From IMG/VR virus record IMGVR_UViG_3300023184_000001, positions 1-62,008 of that record: a DNA stretch of 62,008 nucleotides. One strand, written 5' to 3'. Both the position numbers and the translations under genes were made by a program. The notes beneath the pieces were generated by a model. The model did no database searches and was not told where the DNA came from. It worked only from the letters and a program-made list of their open reading frames with translations. Position 1 is the first letter of the stretch, and every line of letters begins with the position of its first letter. Of this stretch, positions 53,974 to 61,518 are shown piece after piece. The DNA is from a virus.

Positions 53974-54233
53974 GCCATCGGACCCCGAGCCATTGTGCCT
54001 TTAGTAGCCGCGCCGTTACCGCGAGTTACAATGCCAGTGGTTTTTGTGGCTGGTTGCTCGCAGTTAGAAAGGCTTCCAATCGAAGCACGAACATTGCTTA
54101 ACATGCTCATATCCTCACCTTTGCCGGGATTTTCTTCCACGGTTACATTTTTACCTGTCATGGTGTGGGGTTTGGCATAAACGGCAGCATTGCCAACTTC
54201 TTTACCGCCTTGTTTTTGACTAAATGTAGCCAT
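53970..54233 (-). CDS. Small late protein ending TRGNGAATKG-type (87 aa)
   Basis: ATG two bases behind the preceding stop. 'KPHTMTGKNVTVEENPGKGEDMSMLSNVRASIGSL' then 'GIVTRGNGAATKGTMARGPMA'. The Gly/Lys-rich end with a repeated T-K/R-G is related in style to the tags of the neighbouring proteins. Conserved in similar phages; function unknown. Confidence 0.65.
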   Translation of the reverse strand: MATFSQKQGGKEVGNAAVYAKPHTMTGKNVTVEENPGKGEDMSMLSNVRASIGSLSNCEQPATKTTGIVTRGNGAATKGTMARGPMA

Positions 54234-54235
54234 GA

Positions 54236-54424
54236 TTAACCTCCACGACCAGATTTCTGGTTCATCACTTTAGCCATACCGCGACCGTATTTCATCATGT
54301 CTTCGCCGGTCTTGCCACCTTTGGCAAACTTAGTCATGGGTTTGCCGGGATGATCGTGCTTCTCATGTTTGTTAATCATAGAAGCCACCATCTTCTTGTC
54401 CTGCTTTAAATCTGCCTTGTCCAT
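54236..54424 (-). CDS. Small basic late protein (62 aa)
   Basis: ATG behind TTAGGAG. 'KADLKQDKKMVASMINKHEKHDHPGKPMTKFAKGGKTGEDM' and a Gly/Arg end. Lys/His/Gly-rich with 'AKGGKT'. Probably a virion or DNA-binding protein; no known fold. Confidence 0.65.
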   Translation of the reverse strand: MDKADLKQDKKMVASMINKHEKHDHPGKPMTKFAKGGKTGEDMMKYGRGMAKVMNQKSGRGG

Positions 54425-54432
54425 ATCGACTC

Positions 54433-54816
54433 CTAAGTTACTGTAACTGAACCAAGTTCCAATGCTGCCACCAAATAGTTGGGTGTCAATACGTCATCAA
54501 AAAGCTGAGAACCACCCACTGGATTCCAACCCCATTGTATATCTCGTGACCCGCCAGAAGGGTTCCCCGCGCTATTAGGGCCAGAAACAAGGTAGGTCTG
54601 GTCGTGCCGTGGGTTGCGTACTGCTTGCGGGTCATCTACCGGGTACATCCCCAACTGCAACTGCGGATGATCTGGGTCCCAGCATTCGGGACAAACTAAG
54701 AGGTTAAAAGTCTTTAGCTTGATGATCTCTTTTTTCAGTTGCTTTAGCTTGTACCTCTGCCCACAGCGGTCACACTCCGCGATACTACTCTTACCAGAAG
54801 CAAACCTATTCCCCAT
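54433..54816 (-). CDS. Zinc-ribbon late protein (127 aa)
   Basis: Cysteines 15, 18, 42 and 45 ('CDRCGQRYKLKQL', 'LLVCPECW') form a zinc ribbon; then 'DPDHPQLQLGMYPVDDPQAVRNPR', and 'RDIQWGWNPVGG'. The combination is conserved in tail/neck clusters of aquatic phages. Possibly a structural zinc protein of the neck. Confidence 0.75.
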   Translation of the reverse strand: MGNRFASGKSSIAECDRCGQRYKLKQLKKEIIKLKTFNLLVCPECWDPDHPQLQLGMYPVDDPQAVRNPRHDQTYLVSGPNSAGNPSGGSRDIQWGWNPVGGSQLFDDVLTPNYLVAALELGSVTVT

Positions 54817-54819
54817 GCT

Positions 54820-55512
54820 CTACCCAATGAATTGCTGGCGCGGCACAAAGCGCACCGCTGCCTTCTCACGGTCCTCTTCAGAAGCTATAGCCCATGCCTC
54901 GTCGTACTGTTGCTTCAGCATTGGCAGACGTTCAACACCAGTCGGCACCTTCATGGCAAGATGGTAGGCCAAACCTGCAACCATGCAGGGGATGAACCGA
55001 AACGGGACATCCATTGTGTTAACACCAGTTCCTGCGTCATCAATGCGCTTCAGCCGCCAGTAAACCAACGTGTAGGTCTGCGTGTTGTCAGGAATTGGCC
55101 ACACAGTAACCTGCGGGATAGACGTTCTGCGGTCAATGTAAATCTGGATTGGACGAGCCTGTTGCAGCTTGTTGGGTATCGTAGCGTATGTAGACACACT
55201 GATACGTGTAATGGTCAAGTCAGCTTGTGTTGCGGCACTGCCTGCACCCGTACGTATAACGTGCTCAAGAAGATCAACTGTGCTTGCAGGTAGGTCGTAC
55301 GTAGCGGTTCCGGCAACCAGCGTGATTGACCCCTGCTCAAACGTCCACATATTTAGGCCGCGATTGGCCCAGTCGGCAAACATCAAGTTCAGGCTGCGCC
55401 GTGCGGTCTTTAGGTCATAGCCCGTGCGCAACTCAGCACCACAGCGTTCAAACGCCTCTTCAACTAGCTCAACTAGGTCGAGATTGAATACCGTGGTGCC
55501 AGAAGTTGCCAT
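54820..55512 (-). CDS. Head-tail adaptor (gp4/gp11-like, 230 aa)
   Basis: ATG at 55510-55512 (TAATG overlap). 'DLVELVEEAFERCGAELRTGYDLKTARRSLNLMFADWANRG' is the helical adaptor core, 'NMWTFEQGSITLVAGTATYDLP' the beta insert, and 'GLAYHLAMKVPTGVERLPMLKQQYDEAWAIASEEDRE' the C-terminal helices. This is the build of P22 gp4/T7 gp11-type adaptors below the portal. Assignment by pattern. Confidence 0.75.
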   Translation of the reverse strand: MATSGTTVFNLDLVELVEEAFERCGAELRTGYDLKTARRSLNLMFADWANRGLNMWTFEQGSITLVAGTATYDLPASTVDLLEHVIRTGAGSAATQADLTITRISVSTYATIPNKLQQARPIQIYIDRRTSIPQVTVWPIPDNTQTYTLVYWRLKRIDDAGTGVNTMDVPFRFIPCMVAGLAYHLAMKVPTGVERLPMLKQQYDEAWAIASEEDREKAAVRFVPRQQFIG

Positions 55513-55745
55513 TATCGAAATCCTGCTGTTTTCTTTGCGATTGCTTTGGGTTGCGCTACGAATTGTTTCCCACTGGCTTTACCAGCACGCTTGGCCTTTG
55601 TGGTTGCGGCGTACTCAGCAGGGCTGAGACTTTTGATCGCAGCTTCAGGCAAGTACCGCTCTCCCGTCTTACTCGACGGCTTACCAGACTTGGTGCGCCA
55701 TTTTTGGTCACCCCAATCTTTCAGGGACTGCTGCGGAGCTTTCAA
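55512..55745 (-). CDS. Small basic late protein (77 aa), TTG start
   Basis: Starts at TTG 55743-55745 overlapping the preceding TGA. 'APQQSLKDWGDQKWRTKSGKPSSKTGERYLPEAAIKSLSPAEYAATTKAKRAGKA' is a conserved, basic sequence of many aquatic phages. Could bind DNA. Function unknown. Confidence 0.7.
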   Translation of the reverse strand: MKAPQQSLKDWGDQKWRTKSGKPSSKTGERYLPEAAIKSLSPAEYAATTKAKRAGKASGKQFVAQPKAIAKKTAGFR

Positions 55746-56029
55746 TCTCTGTACCCGCCGCCAGCTTTTTTATAACGCTGCGCTACCATCTGTGCTTTTC
55801 TCGCGCTCCAAAGTCCTGCACCTGTGCCAGCGGTGGCCTCTGCCTTTACGGCATTAAAAATCCGTTTGCGAAGACTGGGTTTGGTGTAGTTGCCAGCTTC
55901 GTTGACCTTTGACTTCACCTCCCCACCCTCTTTGTACTGAGTGAAATCAGTATCATCCCGGCGTGCCATTTTCTTAGCCTTTGGCATCTTGCTGGGGTCA
56001 ATGGCCCCCATGCCACGTGAGGCTCTCAT
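55742..56029 (-). CDS. Small basic late protein (95 aa)
   Basis: ATG follows the preceding stop directly (TAAATG). 'MRASRGMGAIDPSKMPKAKKMARRDD' and C-terminal 'SLRKRIFNAVKAEATAGTGAGLWSARKAQMVAQRYKKAGGGY'. Arg/Lys-rich; conserved in related phages in the same place. Function unknown. Confidence 0.7.
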   Translation of the reverse strand: MRASRGMGAIDPSKMPKAKKMARRDDTDFTQYKEGGEVKSKVNEAGNYTKPSLRKRIFNAVKAEATAGTGAGLWSARKAQMVAQRYKKAGGGYRD

Positions 56030-57040
56030 TTAGCACATCTTTCCACGGGTCTTACCCCGTTGAGCTATGCCATCACCCCGGCTGGATGCTGAGACTGAAC
56101 CGCCAGATGCGTAACCTTTGACTGCACCACCACGTTTCATCATTGTAAAATTTTGCAAGCCAGAACGCCGTGCGTTTTCTTTTAGCATTTCTGCCTGCCG
56201 CCCCTCGGCACGCCCGCTACGCTCTGCGGCTTTAGCACCGGCTTTATCAAAGCCAAGCCTTGGTGTTGGTTTTGGAAGCGCCAATTGTTTTTCAGGCCCT
56301 GTGAGTAACCGGGGTACTTCTTTAATAGTTTCTACTTCTCTAAAGGTTGGCTCTACCCGTTTTGCAACTTCTTTAACACCGCCGCGATTGGCTAAATTTT
56401 TAGCTAGGCCAGCAATACTTTTAATACCAAAACCTGCTCCACCTAAAAGAGCCTGTTCAGGGTACACATTTTCTAGCGCCTGCGACTTTTCCATTGCGGC
56501 TCTTTTGGCTTTCCCTGCCGCAGATTGCGCTTCTTCTTCCGCTTTTTTGAACTCGGCTTCTTTCGACGCCTGCGCTTCTTTTAACGCCTGCGCTTTTTCT
56601 ACAGTTGGCCCACGCCCACTATCAGACTCGCTGGGGGTAATAGGCGGGGGAGCGTTTTTACGTTTCAGCCCCTGTTGCGCGTTCATGTAGTCTGTCAAAT
56701 CTTTGTCAGCACCGTACTTTGCTTTAAACGCATCTAATTGTTTCAGGGTGACTATTGCAGGTTTAGCTTTTGGCTCTGCTGCTGCCGTTTTTTCCGAAGC
56801 CATAGAACGCGATGTGGAGGCTGCTGGGGTTTCTGCTGCTGCCGTTTTTTCCGAAGCCATAGAACGCGATGTGGAGGCTGCTGGGGTTTCTGGTGCGTTT
56901 GCATTTTCCCCCCTCGCCAGTCGCGCCATACGTTCCGTCTGATCTTGACGGAATTGGTCATTAGCATCGTCCGCTAGAGACGACGCTGTGCCTTCTACGT
57001 ATGAATCGTCTTCGCCATTAAACCTGCGTACTTTTTTCAT
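56030..57040 (-). CDS. Low-complexity late protein with C-terminal tag (336 aa)
   Basis: ATGA overlap with the upstream gene. An N-terminal acidic part, a 19-residue unit ('ETPAASTSRSMASEKTAAA') repeated twice in tandem (57-bp DNA repeat near 56776-56890), a Lys/Ala/Glu helix (150-200), a small hydrophobic segment ('LLGGAGFGIKSIAGLAKNL'), and the C-terminal tag 'GYASGGSVSASSRGDGIAQR' followed by GKTRGKMC. The tag recurs in neighbouring proteins. Function unknown. Confidence 0.65.
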   Translation of the reverse strand: MKKVRRFNGEDDSYVEGTASSLADDANDQFRQDQTERMARLARGENANAPETPAASTSRSMASEKTAAAETPAASTSRSMASEKTAAAEPKAKPAIVTLKQLDAFKAKYGADKDLTDYMNAQQGLKRKNAPPPITPSESDSGRGPTVEKAQALKEAQASKEAEFKKAEEEAQSAAGKAKRAAMEKSQALENVYPEQALLGGAGFGIKSIAGLAKNLANRGGVKEVAKRVEPTFREVETIKEVPRLLTGPEKQLALPKPTPRLGFDKAGAKAAERSGRAEGRQAEMLKENARRSGLQNFTMMKRGGAVKGYASGGSVSASSRGDGIAQRGKTRGKMC

Positions 57041-57261
57041 GCTAATCTACCTTTAGTTTTGCCACGTTGTTCGATGCCGCCGCCGCGAGGGTACTTGGTG
57101 ATCATGCCGCCCTGTTTCTTAGCGACTTCTGGGTCCATCGGAGGCTGACCCATTTCAGCGGTATAGATACCTGCGTTTTGTTTGCGCTCGTAGTCAGCAA
57201 GTTGTTTGGCCGTTGGGCCACCTTGCTTACCGCGTCCCGCACCCGCCGTTTGTGTCGCCAT
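57037..57261 (-). CDS. Small tagged late protein (74 aa)
   Basis: ATG behind AGGAG. 'GGPTAKQLADYERKQNAGIYTAEMG' then 'KKQGGMITKYPRGGGIEQRG' and KTKGRLA. The end is a short form of the shared C-terminal tag. Conserved small virion-region protein; function unknown. Confidence 0.65.
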   Translation of the reverse strand: MATQTAGAGRGKQGGPTAKQLADYERKQNAGIYTAEMGQPPMDPEVAKKQGGMITKYPRGGGIEQRGKTKGRLA

Positions 57262-57270
57262 GTTGTGCTC

Positions 57271-57849
57271 CTAGCAAGCCCTGCCGCCCTTGTTCATTCT
57301 AATCTGTGTGCCTTTAGTTTTGCCTTTGGAAGCAACACCGTCAGCAGCGCGAGTAAAACCACCTGATGCCATCTTCTTCATGGCAGAGTCTTTCATCATC
57401 TTGCCATCAGGCATCTTGTGCATACCGCCGTGATTCATGCCCATCATTTGTCTTTTGTCCATTGCCATGTCCGCTTTAGAGCCTTCTTTCATGCCCTTTT
57501 TCTCTACATCTTTACCAGACGTTTCAAAGTTAGCCATCCCTTCGCGTTTCATGCCCATAGGAGACATACTTTTTTTCTTAGCCATCATTGCCATGAAACC
57601 GGGATTCATTTTCGTAGCCATAGTATCACCACCTTTGCTAAAAAGTTCGTTGCGACCTTGATTGGTCTTGGGATTGTTTACTGTCTGCAGATCGGCTCGA
57701 TTGCGCGTGCTAGTAGGCAATTTTAGTGCTTTATCAGCCGCCGTGAAGTCTTTACCTACACTCATGGGAACACCAGCTTTCTTGGCAAAAGCAGGGCTAT
57801 TTGCAATAGCTGCCATAAAATTGTGCTGAGCTTTTGATGATGAAGGCAT
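57271..57849 (-). CDS. Met-rich tagged late protein (192 aa), probable fusion
   Basis: N-terminal module 'MPSSSKAQHNFMAAIANSPAF' with 'VPMSVGKDFTAADKAL' is a known small phage protein type (DUF3008-like). From residue 77, 'MATKMNPGFMAMMAKKKSM', a second module starts, with a ribosome-site-like AAAGGTGG ten bases upstream, so an internal start at that Met is possible. The Met/Lys/Gly-rich part ends in 'FTRAADGVASKGKTKGTQIR', a variant of the shared tag. Looks like two genes fused. Confidence 0.65.
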   Translation of the reverse strand: MPSSSKAQHNFMAAIANSPAFAKKAGVPMSVGKDFTAADKALKLPTSTRNRADLQTVNNPKTNQGRNELFSKGGDTMATKMNPGFMAMMAKKKSMSPMGMKREGMANFETSGKDVEKKGMKEGSKADMAMDKRQMMGMNHGGMHKMPDGKMMKDSAMKKMASGGFTRAADGVASKGKTKGTQIRMNKGGRAC

Positions 57850-58413
57850 TTAGCACATCCTACCTTTGGTCTTACCACGTTGAGCTATGCCATCTGCGCG
57901 GCGGGAAGCTGATACTGAACCGCCGTTGGCGTATTTTTTGACCGAGCCGCCATGTTTCATGCCTTCTTTCTCTGCATCTACTTCACGCATTGCTTGGTCA
58001 TTTTCCATATCCGCAATGCGGTTCCTAGAATCTTCGGACAACTTTACTCTGTTGCTACTCCCCATCTTATCGGCAATAGATTTAAGTATTTCAGAACCTT
58101 CAACCATCTTTTTGCCTGCGCCAGTGCGCTCATCAATCTCGCGGCCCAAGCCATACCCAACTTCTCCAGCTAACCCAGCAAGTCCAGCACGACCTGCGGA
58201 ACGCACAGTAGCACGACCTCCTGCCTCTTGCACCTGCTTTTGATTTTGTGAGCGGGTCTCAGCAGTATTTAACCCGCGACGAATACGTTCTGCATCTGCA
58301 TTCTGGGACTCAAGCACATCCTCACGCAAGTTTGGCATGAGGTCTCTAGCATTAGTCTGCCCCGGAGAACGATACCTGTATCCGGGGATTTCAGGTTTAT
58401 TAAGTCTGCCCAT
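57850..58413 (-). CDS. Tagged late protein (187 aa)
   Basis: ATG behind AGGAG. Arg/Gln/Ala-rich helical part ('LESQNADAERIRRGLNTAETRSQNQKQ'), Gly/Ala segment ('AGRAGLAGLAGEVGYGLGRE') and acid helix, ending in 'KKYANGGSVSASRRADGIAQ' and RGKTKGRMC. The last 25 residues nearly equal those of 56030-57040. Function unknown. Confidence 0.65.
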   Translation of the reverse strand: MGRLNKPEIPGYRYRSPGQTNARDLMPNLREDVLESQNADAERIRRGLNTAETRSQNQKQVQEAGGRATVRSAGRAGLAGLAGEVGYGLGREIDERTGAGKKMVEGSEILKSIADKMGSSNRVKLSEDSRNRIADMENDQAMREVDAEKEGMKHGGSVKKYANGGSVSASRRADGIAQRGKTKGRMC

Positions 58414-58422
58414 AATATTCTC

Positions 58423-58680
58423 CTAGCATTTCCATCTTGCAAGGGCCGCTGCTTTGCGGGTTGGTTTACCTTTTTCGTCTTTCATCGGCCCCGGCATACC
58501 TGACATCCGCGCACAGAATGAGTCTTTGCGGGGGCCACCTTGGGGCTGTGGAGCCTTGAGGTTGCTGCCAGTTGCTGCGTTGTACTTGGCCCTGCCCTTG
58601 GCAGTCAGGCCAGCCCCCTGAGAGATCGGGAGCTTCTCGCCCCGACCCACAGAGAGAACCGGGCCTTTTTTCTTAGCCAT
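58423..58680 (-). CDS. Small basic late protein (85 aa)
   Basis: 'MAKKKGPVLSVGRGEKLPISQGAGLTAKGRAKYNAATGSNLKAP' and 'DSFCARMSGMPGPMKDEKGKPTRKAAALARWKC'. A conserved pair of segments in many aquatic phages; both end with a Cys. The 'SFCARMSGMPGPM' segment is strongly diagnostic of the family, which has no known function. Confidence 0.75.
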   Translation of the reverse strand: MAKKKGPVLSVGRGEKLPISQGAGLTAKGRAKYNAATGSNLKAPQPQGGPRKDSFCARMSGMPGPMKDEKGKPTRKAAALARWKC

Positions 58681-58681
58681 G

Positions 58682-59020
58682 CTATGTTAATTGAGAAGTT
58701 GTAAGGGAAGTTGTGGGGGATGTTGTGGGGGATGTTGTAAGGGAAGGTTGCTCGTCTAACACCCACAAACAAGTGGCCTCGTCGAGTGTACATGCTACAT
58801 CGGGTTTCGGGGGGATAAAAGCATCCCGAACGGGATCATAGGTATACCCAATACCAGCGTAGTTTTTACGTAGAGGGCGACCCTCTGGGTGTACCCCGCC
58901 ATGCGTGTTATAGCTAGTCTGAACCCATCCGGTGCCAAATAGGCCGGAGTCAATAACATCTTGCTCGGCCACGATGCCTCGAACAACAATGCCGTCTTGG
59001 ACTTGTACAAAAGATGCCAT
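58682..59020 (-). CDS. Fibre-associated conserved protein (112 aa)
   Basis: ATG two bases behind the adhesin stop. 'VQVQDGIVVRGIVAEQDVID', 'WVQTSYNTHGGVHPEGRPLRKNYAGIGYTYDPVRDAFIPPKP' and 'CLWVLDEQPS' follow a family common in phages of aquatic bacteria, usually beside fibre genes. The end carries a short minisatellite that encodes TTSPTTSPTTS-like repeats (58690-58740). Possibly a fibre-tip or attachment protein. Confidence 0.75.
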   Translation of the reverse strand: MASFVQVQDGIVVRGIVAEQDVIDSGLFGTGWVQTSYNTHGGVHPEGRPLRKNYAGIGYTYDPVRDAFIPPKPDVACTLDEATCLWVLDEQPSLTTSPTTSPTTSLTTSQLT

Positions 59021-59022
59021 AG

Positions 59023-61518
59023 TTAGAAAGTAATTGAGCCGGAGCTAGTCCACTTATAAACTCTGTATCCGCCTGCTGTTGTAACCGTCGGGCTACCGGT
59101 TGTCGATGTTGCTGCTGGATAGGTATCTGCGTAACGAATGATTACTATGCCTGAACCACCTGAAGCACCTACACCTGCAAGTGTAGCGCCACCACCACCA
59201 CCACCAGTATTAATAGTGCCATCAACAGGCGAACTACCTGTCCCGTAGTTTGAACCCGCCCCACCACCACCTGTTCCGCCTGCGGAAGTTCCATTTCTGT
59301 TCCAGCCACCGCCACCGCCAGCGTACGCAGTAGATGCGCCTGAAATTGACGACGACGAACCTGCGCCACCTGTACCTGTAGTGCCACTACCGCCCGATCC
59401 AACAGCACTTGCACCGCCACCGCCACCAGCAATATTATTGGCAGGATCGCCTGAACCACCAGCGTATCCTTGCACTGGGCTAGTTACAGGAGACGATATA
59501 CCTCCAGCGGTTGATCCAAAAGTGCCGTCACCATAGTAACCGCCACCACCACCTGAACCACCATTGCCCCCAGTCATGTCCCCACCGCCGTAACCTGTTC
59601 CCCCAGCGCCACCGCCAGTGGCTGTAATAGTGCTAAAAACTGAATTATTACCTACGGTACCTTTAACATTAGTAGCCCCACCTGTTCCACCGAGGCCAAC
59701 TGTTACTGTAATCGCCACAGCCGGTGTTACTGCAAACCCCGTTGCGGTTCTATATCCACCACCACCAGCACCACCACCAGCACTACCACCAGCACCACCA
59801 CCGCCAGCAACCACTAGATATTCAACCGTTGGAGTAGCAGATGACGGTGCTGAAAAAGTTACTGTGCCGGTACCAGCAGTTGCTTTGTAGACTTTGTACC
59901 CAGTTACAGCAGTCGACATTGTTTGGGTTATCCCAGAAAACGTAGCTGTGTAAGTGTCTGGGATTTTGAGAAGAACAACACCTGAGCCGCCAGCACCGCC
60001 ATTATAGGCGCTAGTACCGCCGCCTCCGCCACCACCAAAATTAGCTGTTCCAGCAGTACCGCTTTGAGTACCTGCACCGCCTGCACCGCCACCGCCTGCA
60101 CCGCCCGCTGCCGGTGTTCCAGTACCAGTATATCTGCCAGCACCGCCACCGCCTGCATAATATGTTAGTGAACCGGACTCGTTGGTGTATATAATCCCAA
60201 CGCCGCCAGCAGTCGCAGGCGTAGTCGCCACACTGGTAGGCGTAGCAGCAGCAGCGCCCGCTCCGCCACCCCCACCTACCCCGTATGGGGAGCTAGTAAG
60301 ACCACCATTACCACCCCCAGCATACCCTTGCCCTGATGTACCACTACCGCCCGCTGCTGTTGTTGTACTACTTTTACCACCGCCGCCACCTGATCCTCCT
60401 GCAAGGCCGTCAATAGTCACGGCTGATCCACCGCCACCGCCGCCAATTGCAGTTAGTGCATCAAATACTGAGTTGTTACCAGACCCACCTCTAGCACCAT
60501 CGCATACCCCTGCAGTGCCCCCAGTCCCAACTGTTAGTGTGAGGGCTGATGCAGTAGCTGATGAAACGCTACCTGTTAGCGCACCGCCTGCACCGCCACC
60601 GCCTGAAGCTCCACCGCCACCGCCTGCAACTACTAGGTATTCAACAGTTACCGCAGACACTACTGAAAAAGTTACTGTGCCGGTACCAGCAGTTGCTGTG
60701 TATATGTTGTATCCAGCTGTAGCAGTTGATGTTGTAGCAGTTACTCCAGAAAACGTAGCTCCGTAAGTGTTTGGGATTTTAAGTATGACAATGCCCGAAC
60801 CGCCTGCGCCACCAGTTGGGTTTATTGTCTGGCAACCCCCACCACCACTGCCAGTATTTACAGTACCGGCTGTAGGTGCACCTGAAGATTGACCACCGCC
60901 AGTGCCACCACCACCGTTGCCACCGGCACTACCAACGCCGTTTATACCCCCACTACCGCCACCCGCTATCCATCGCGTTCCCGAAATATCTACACCTGCG
61001 TTAGCGGCAGTCAATAAGGCAGAATACGCTGATGTACCGTTGCCCCCAGTGACACCAGATGCATCAGCGCCTGCACCACCACCACCACCCGCTGCATAAG
61101 GAGAACTACTTGCAGCACCTGCAGCCCCGTTGTTACCTTGTACAGGAGATGCTGTTCGTGTACCTGCTACACCACCTCCATATCCCCCACCTCCGCTTGA
61201 GCCGCCATTACCGCCTGTACCTCCTACAGTATCTCCACCAGCTCCGCCACCTGTTGCAGTAATAGTACTGAATACTGAGTTATTACCATTAGCACCAGTA
61301 ACAGAGGTTGCTGTACCTCCTGCGCCAACTGTTAATGTAATTGGGGTACCTGTTGTTGCTGCAAACCCTGATGCTGATAGCAATCCACCAGCACCACCAC
61401 CGCCCCCGTTATTAGTACTACCCCCGCTACCGCCGCCAGCAACTACTAGGTATTCAACAGTTAACGGAGCCGCCGCGCTAGTAGACAGCGTTAAGAAATT
61501 GTTCCGGGCAGCAAACAT
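59023..61518 (-). CDS. Glycine-rich tail adhesin (831 aa)
   Basis: TAATG overlap with the tail fibre. Three long repeats each open with 'VEYLVVAGGG' (about residues 21, 290, 565) and continue with glycine-rich blocks ('GGGGGAGG', 'GNNSVFSTITATGGGAGG', 'GGGGTSAYNGGAGGSGVVLLKI') ending in 'T.TFSG.T'. Runs of polyglycine suggest packed polyglycine-II helices as in the adhesins of T-even-like phage S16 (gp38). Placed right behind the fibre, it likely is the receptor-binding tip. DNA is correspondingly C/G repetitive. Confidence 0.8.
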   Translation of the reverse strand: MFAARNNFLTLSTSAAAPLTVEYLVVAGGGSGGSTNNGGGGGAGGLLSASGFAATTGTPITLTVGAGGTATSVTGANGNNSVFSTITATGGGAGGDTVGGTGGNGGSSGGGGYGGGVAGTRTASPVQGNNGAAGAASSSPYAAGGGGGAGADASGVTGGNGTSAYSALLTAANAGVDISGTRWIAGGGSGGINGVGSAGGNGGGGTGGGQSSGAPTAGTVNTGSGGGGCQTINPTGGAGGSGIVILKIPNTYGATFSGVTATTSTATAGYNIYTATAGTGTVTFSVVSAVTVEYLVVAGGGGGASGGGGAGGALTGSVSSATASALTLTVGTGGTAGVCDGARGGSGNNSVFDALTAIGGGGGGSAVTIDGLAGGSGGGGGKSSTTTAAGGSGTSGQGYAGGGNGGLTSSPYGVGGGGGAGAAAATPTSVATTPATAGGVGIIYTNESGSLTYYAGGGGAGRYTGTGTPAAGGAGGGGAGGAGTQSGTAGTANFGGGGGGGTSAYNGGAGGSGVVLLKIPDTYTATFSGITQTMSTAVTGYKVYKATAGTGTVTFSAPSSATPTVEYLVVAGGGGAGGSAGGGAGGGGYRTATGFAVTPAVAITVTVGLGGTGGATNVKGTVGNNSVFSTITATGGGAGGTGYGGGDMTGGNGGSGGGGGYYGDGTFGSTAGGISSPVTSPVQGYAGGSGDPANNIAGGGGGASAVGSGGSGTTGTGGAGSSSSISGASTAYAGGGGGWNRNGTSAGGTGGGGAGSNYGTGSSPVDGTINTGGGGGGATLAGVGASGGSGIVIIRYADTYPAATSTTGSPTVTTAGGYRVYKWTSSGSITF

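Noticed and set aside
60182-60766. Proline-rich plus-strand open frame opposite the adhesin
   Set aside because: Glycine codons read on the other strand give proline and alanine; this is a composition shadow.
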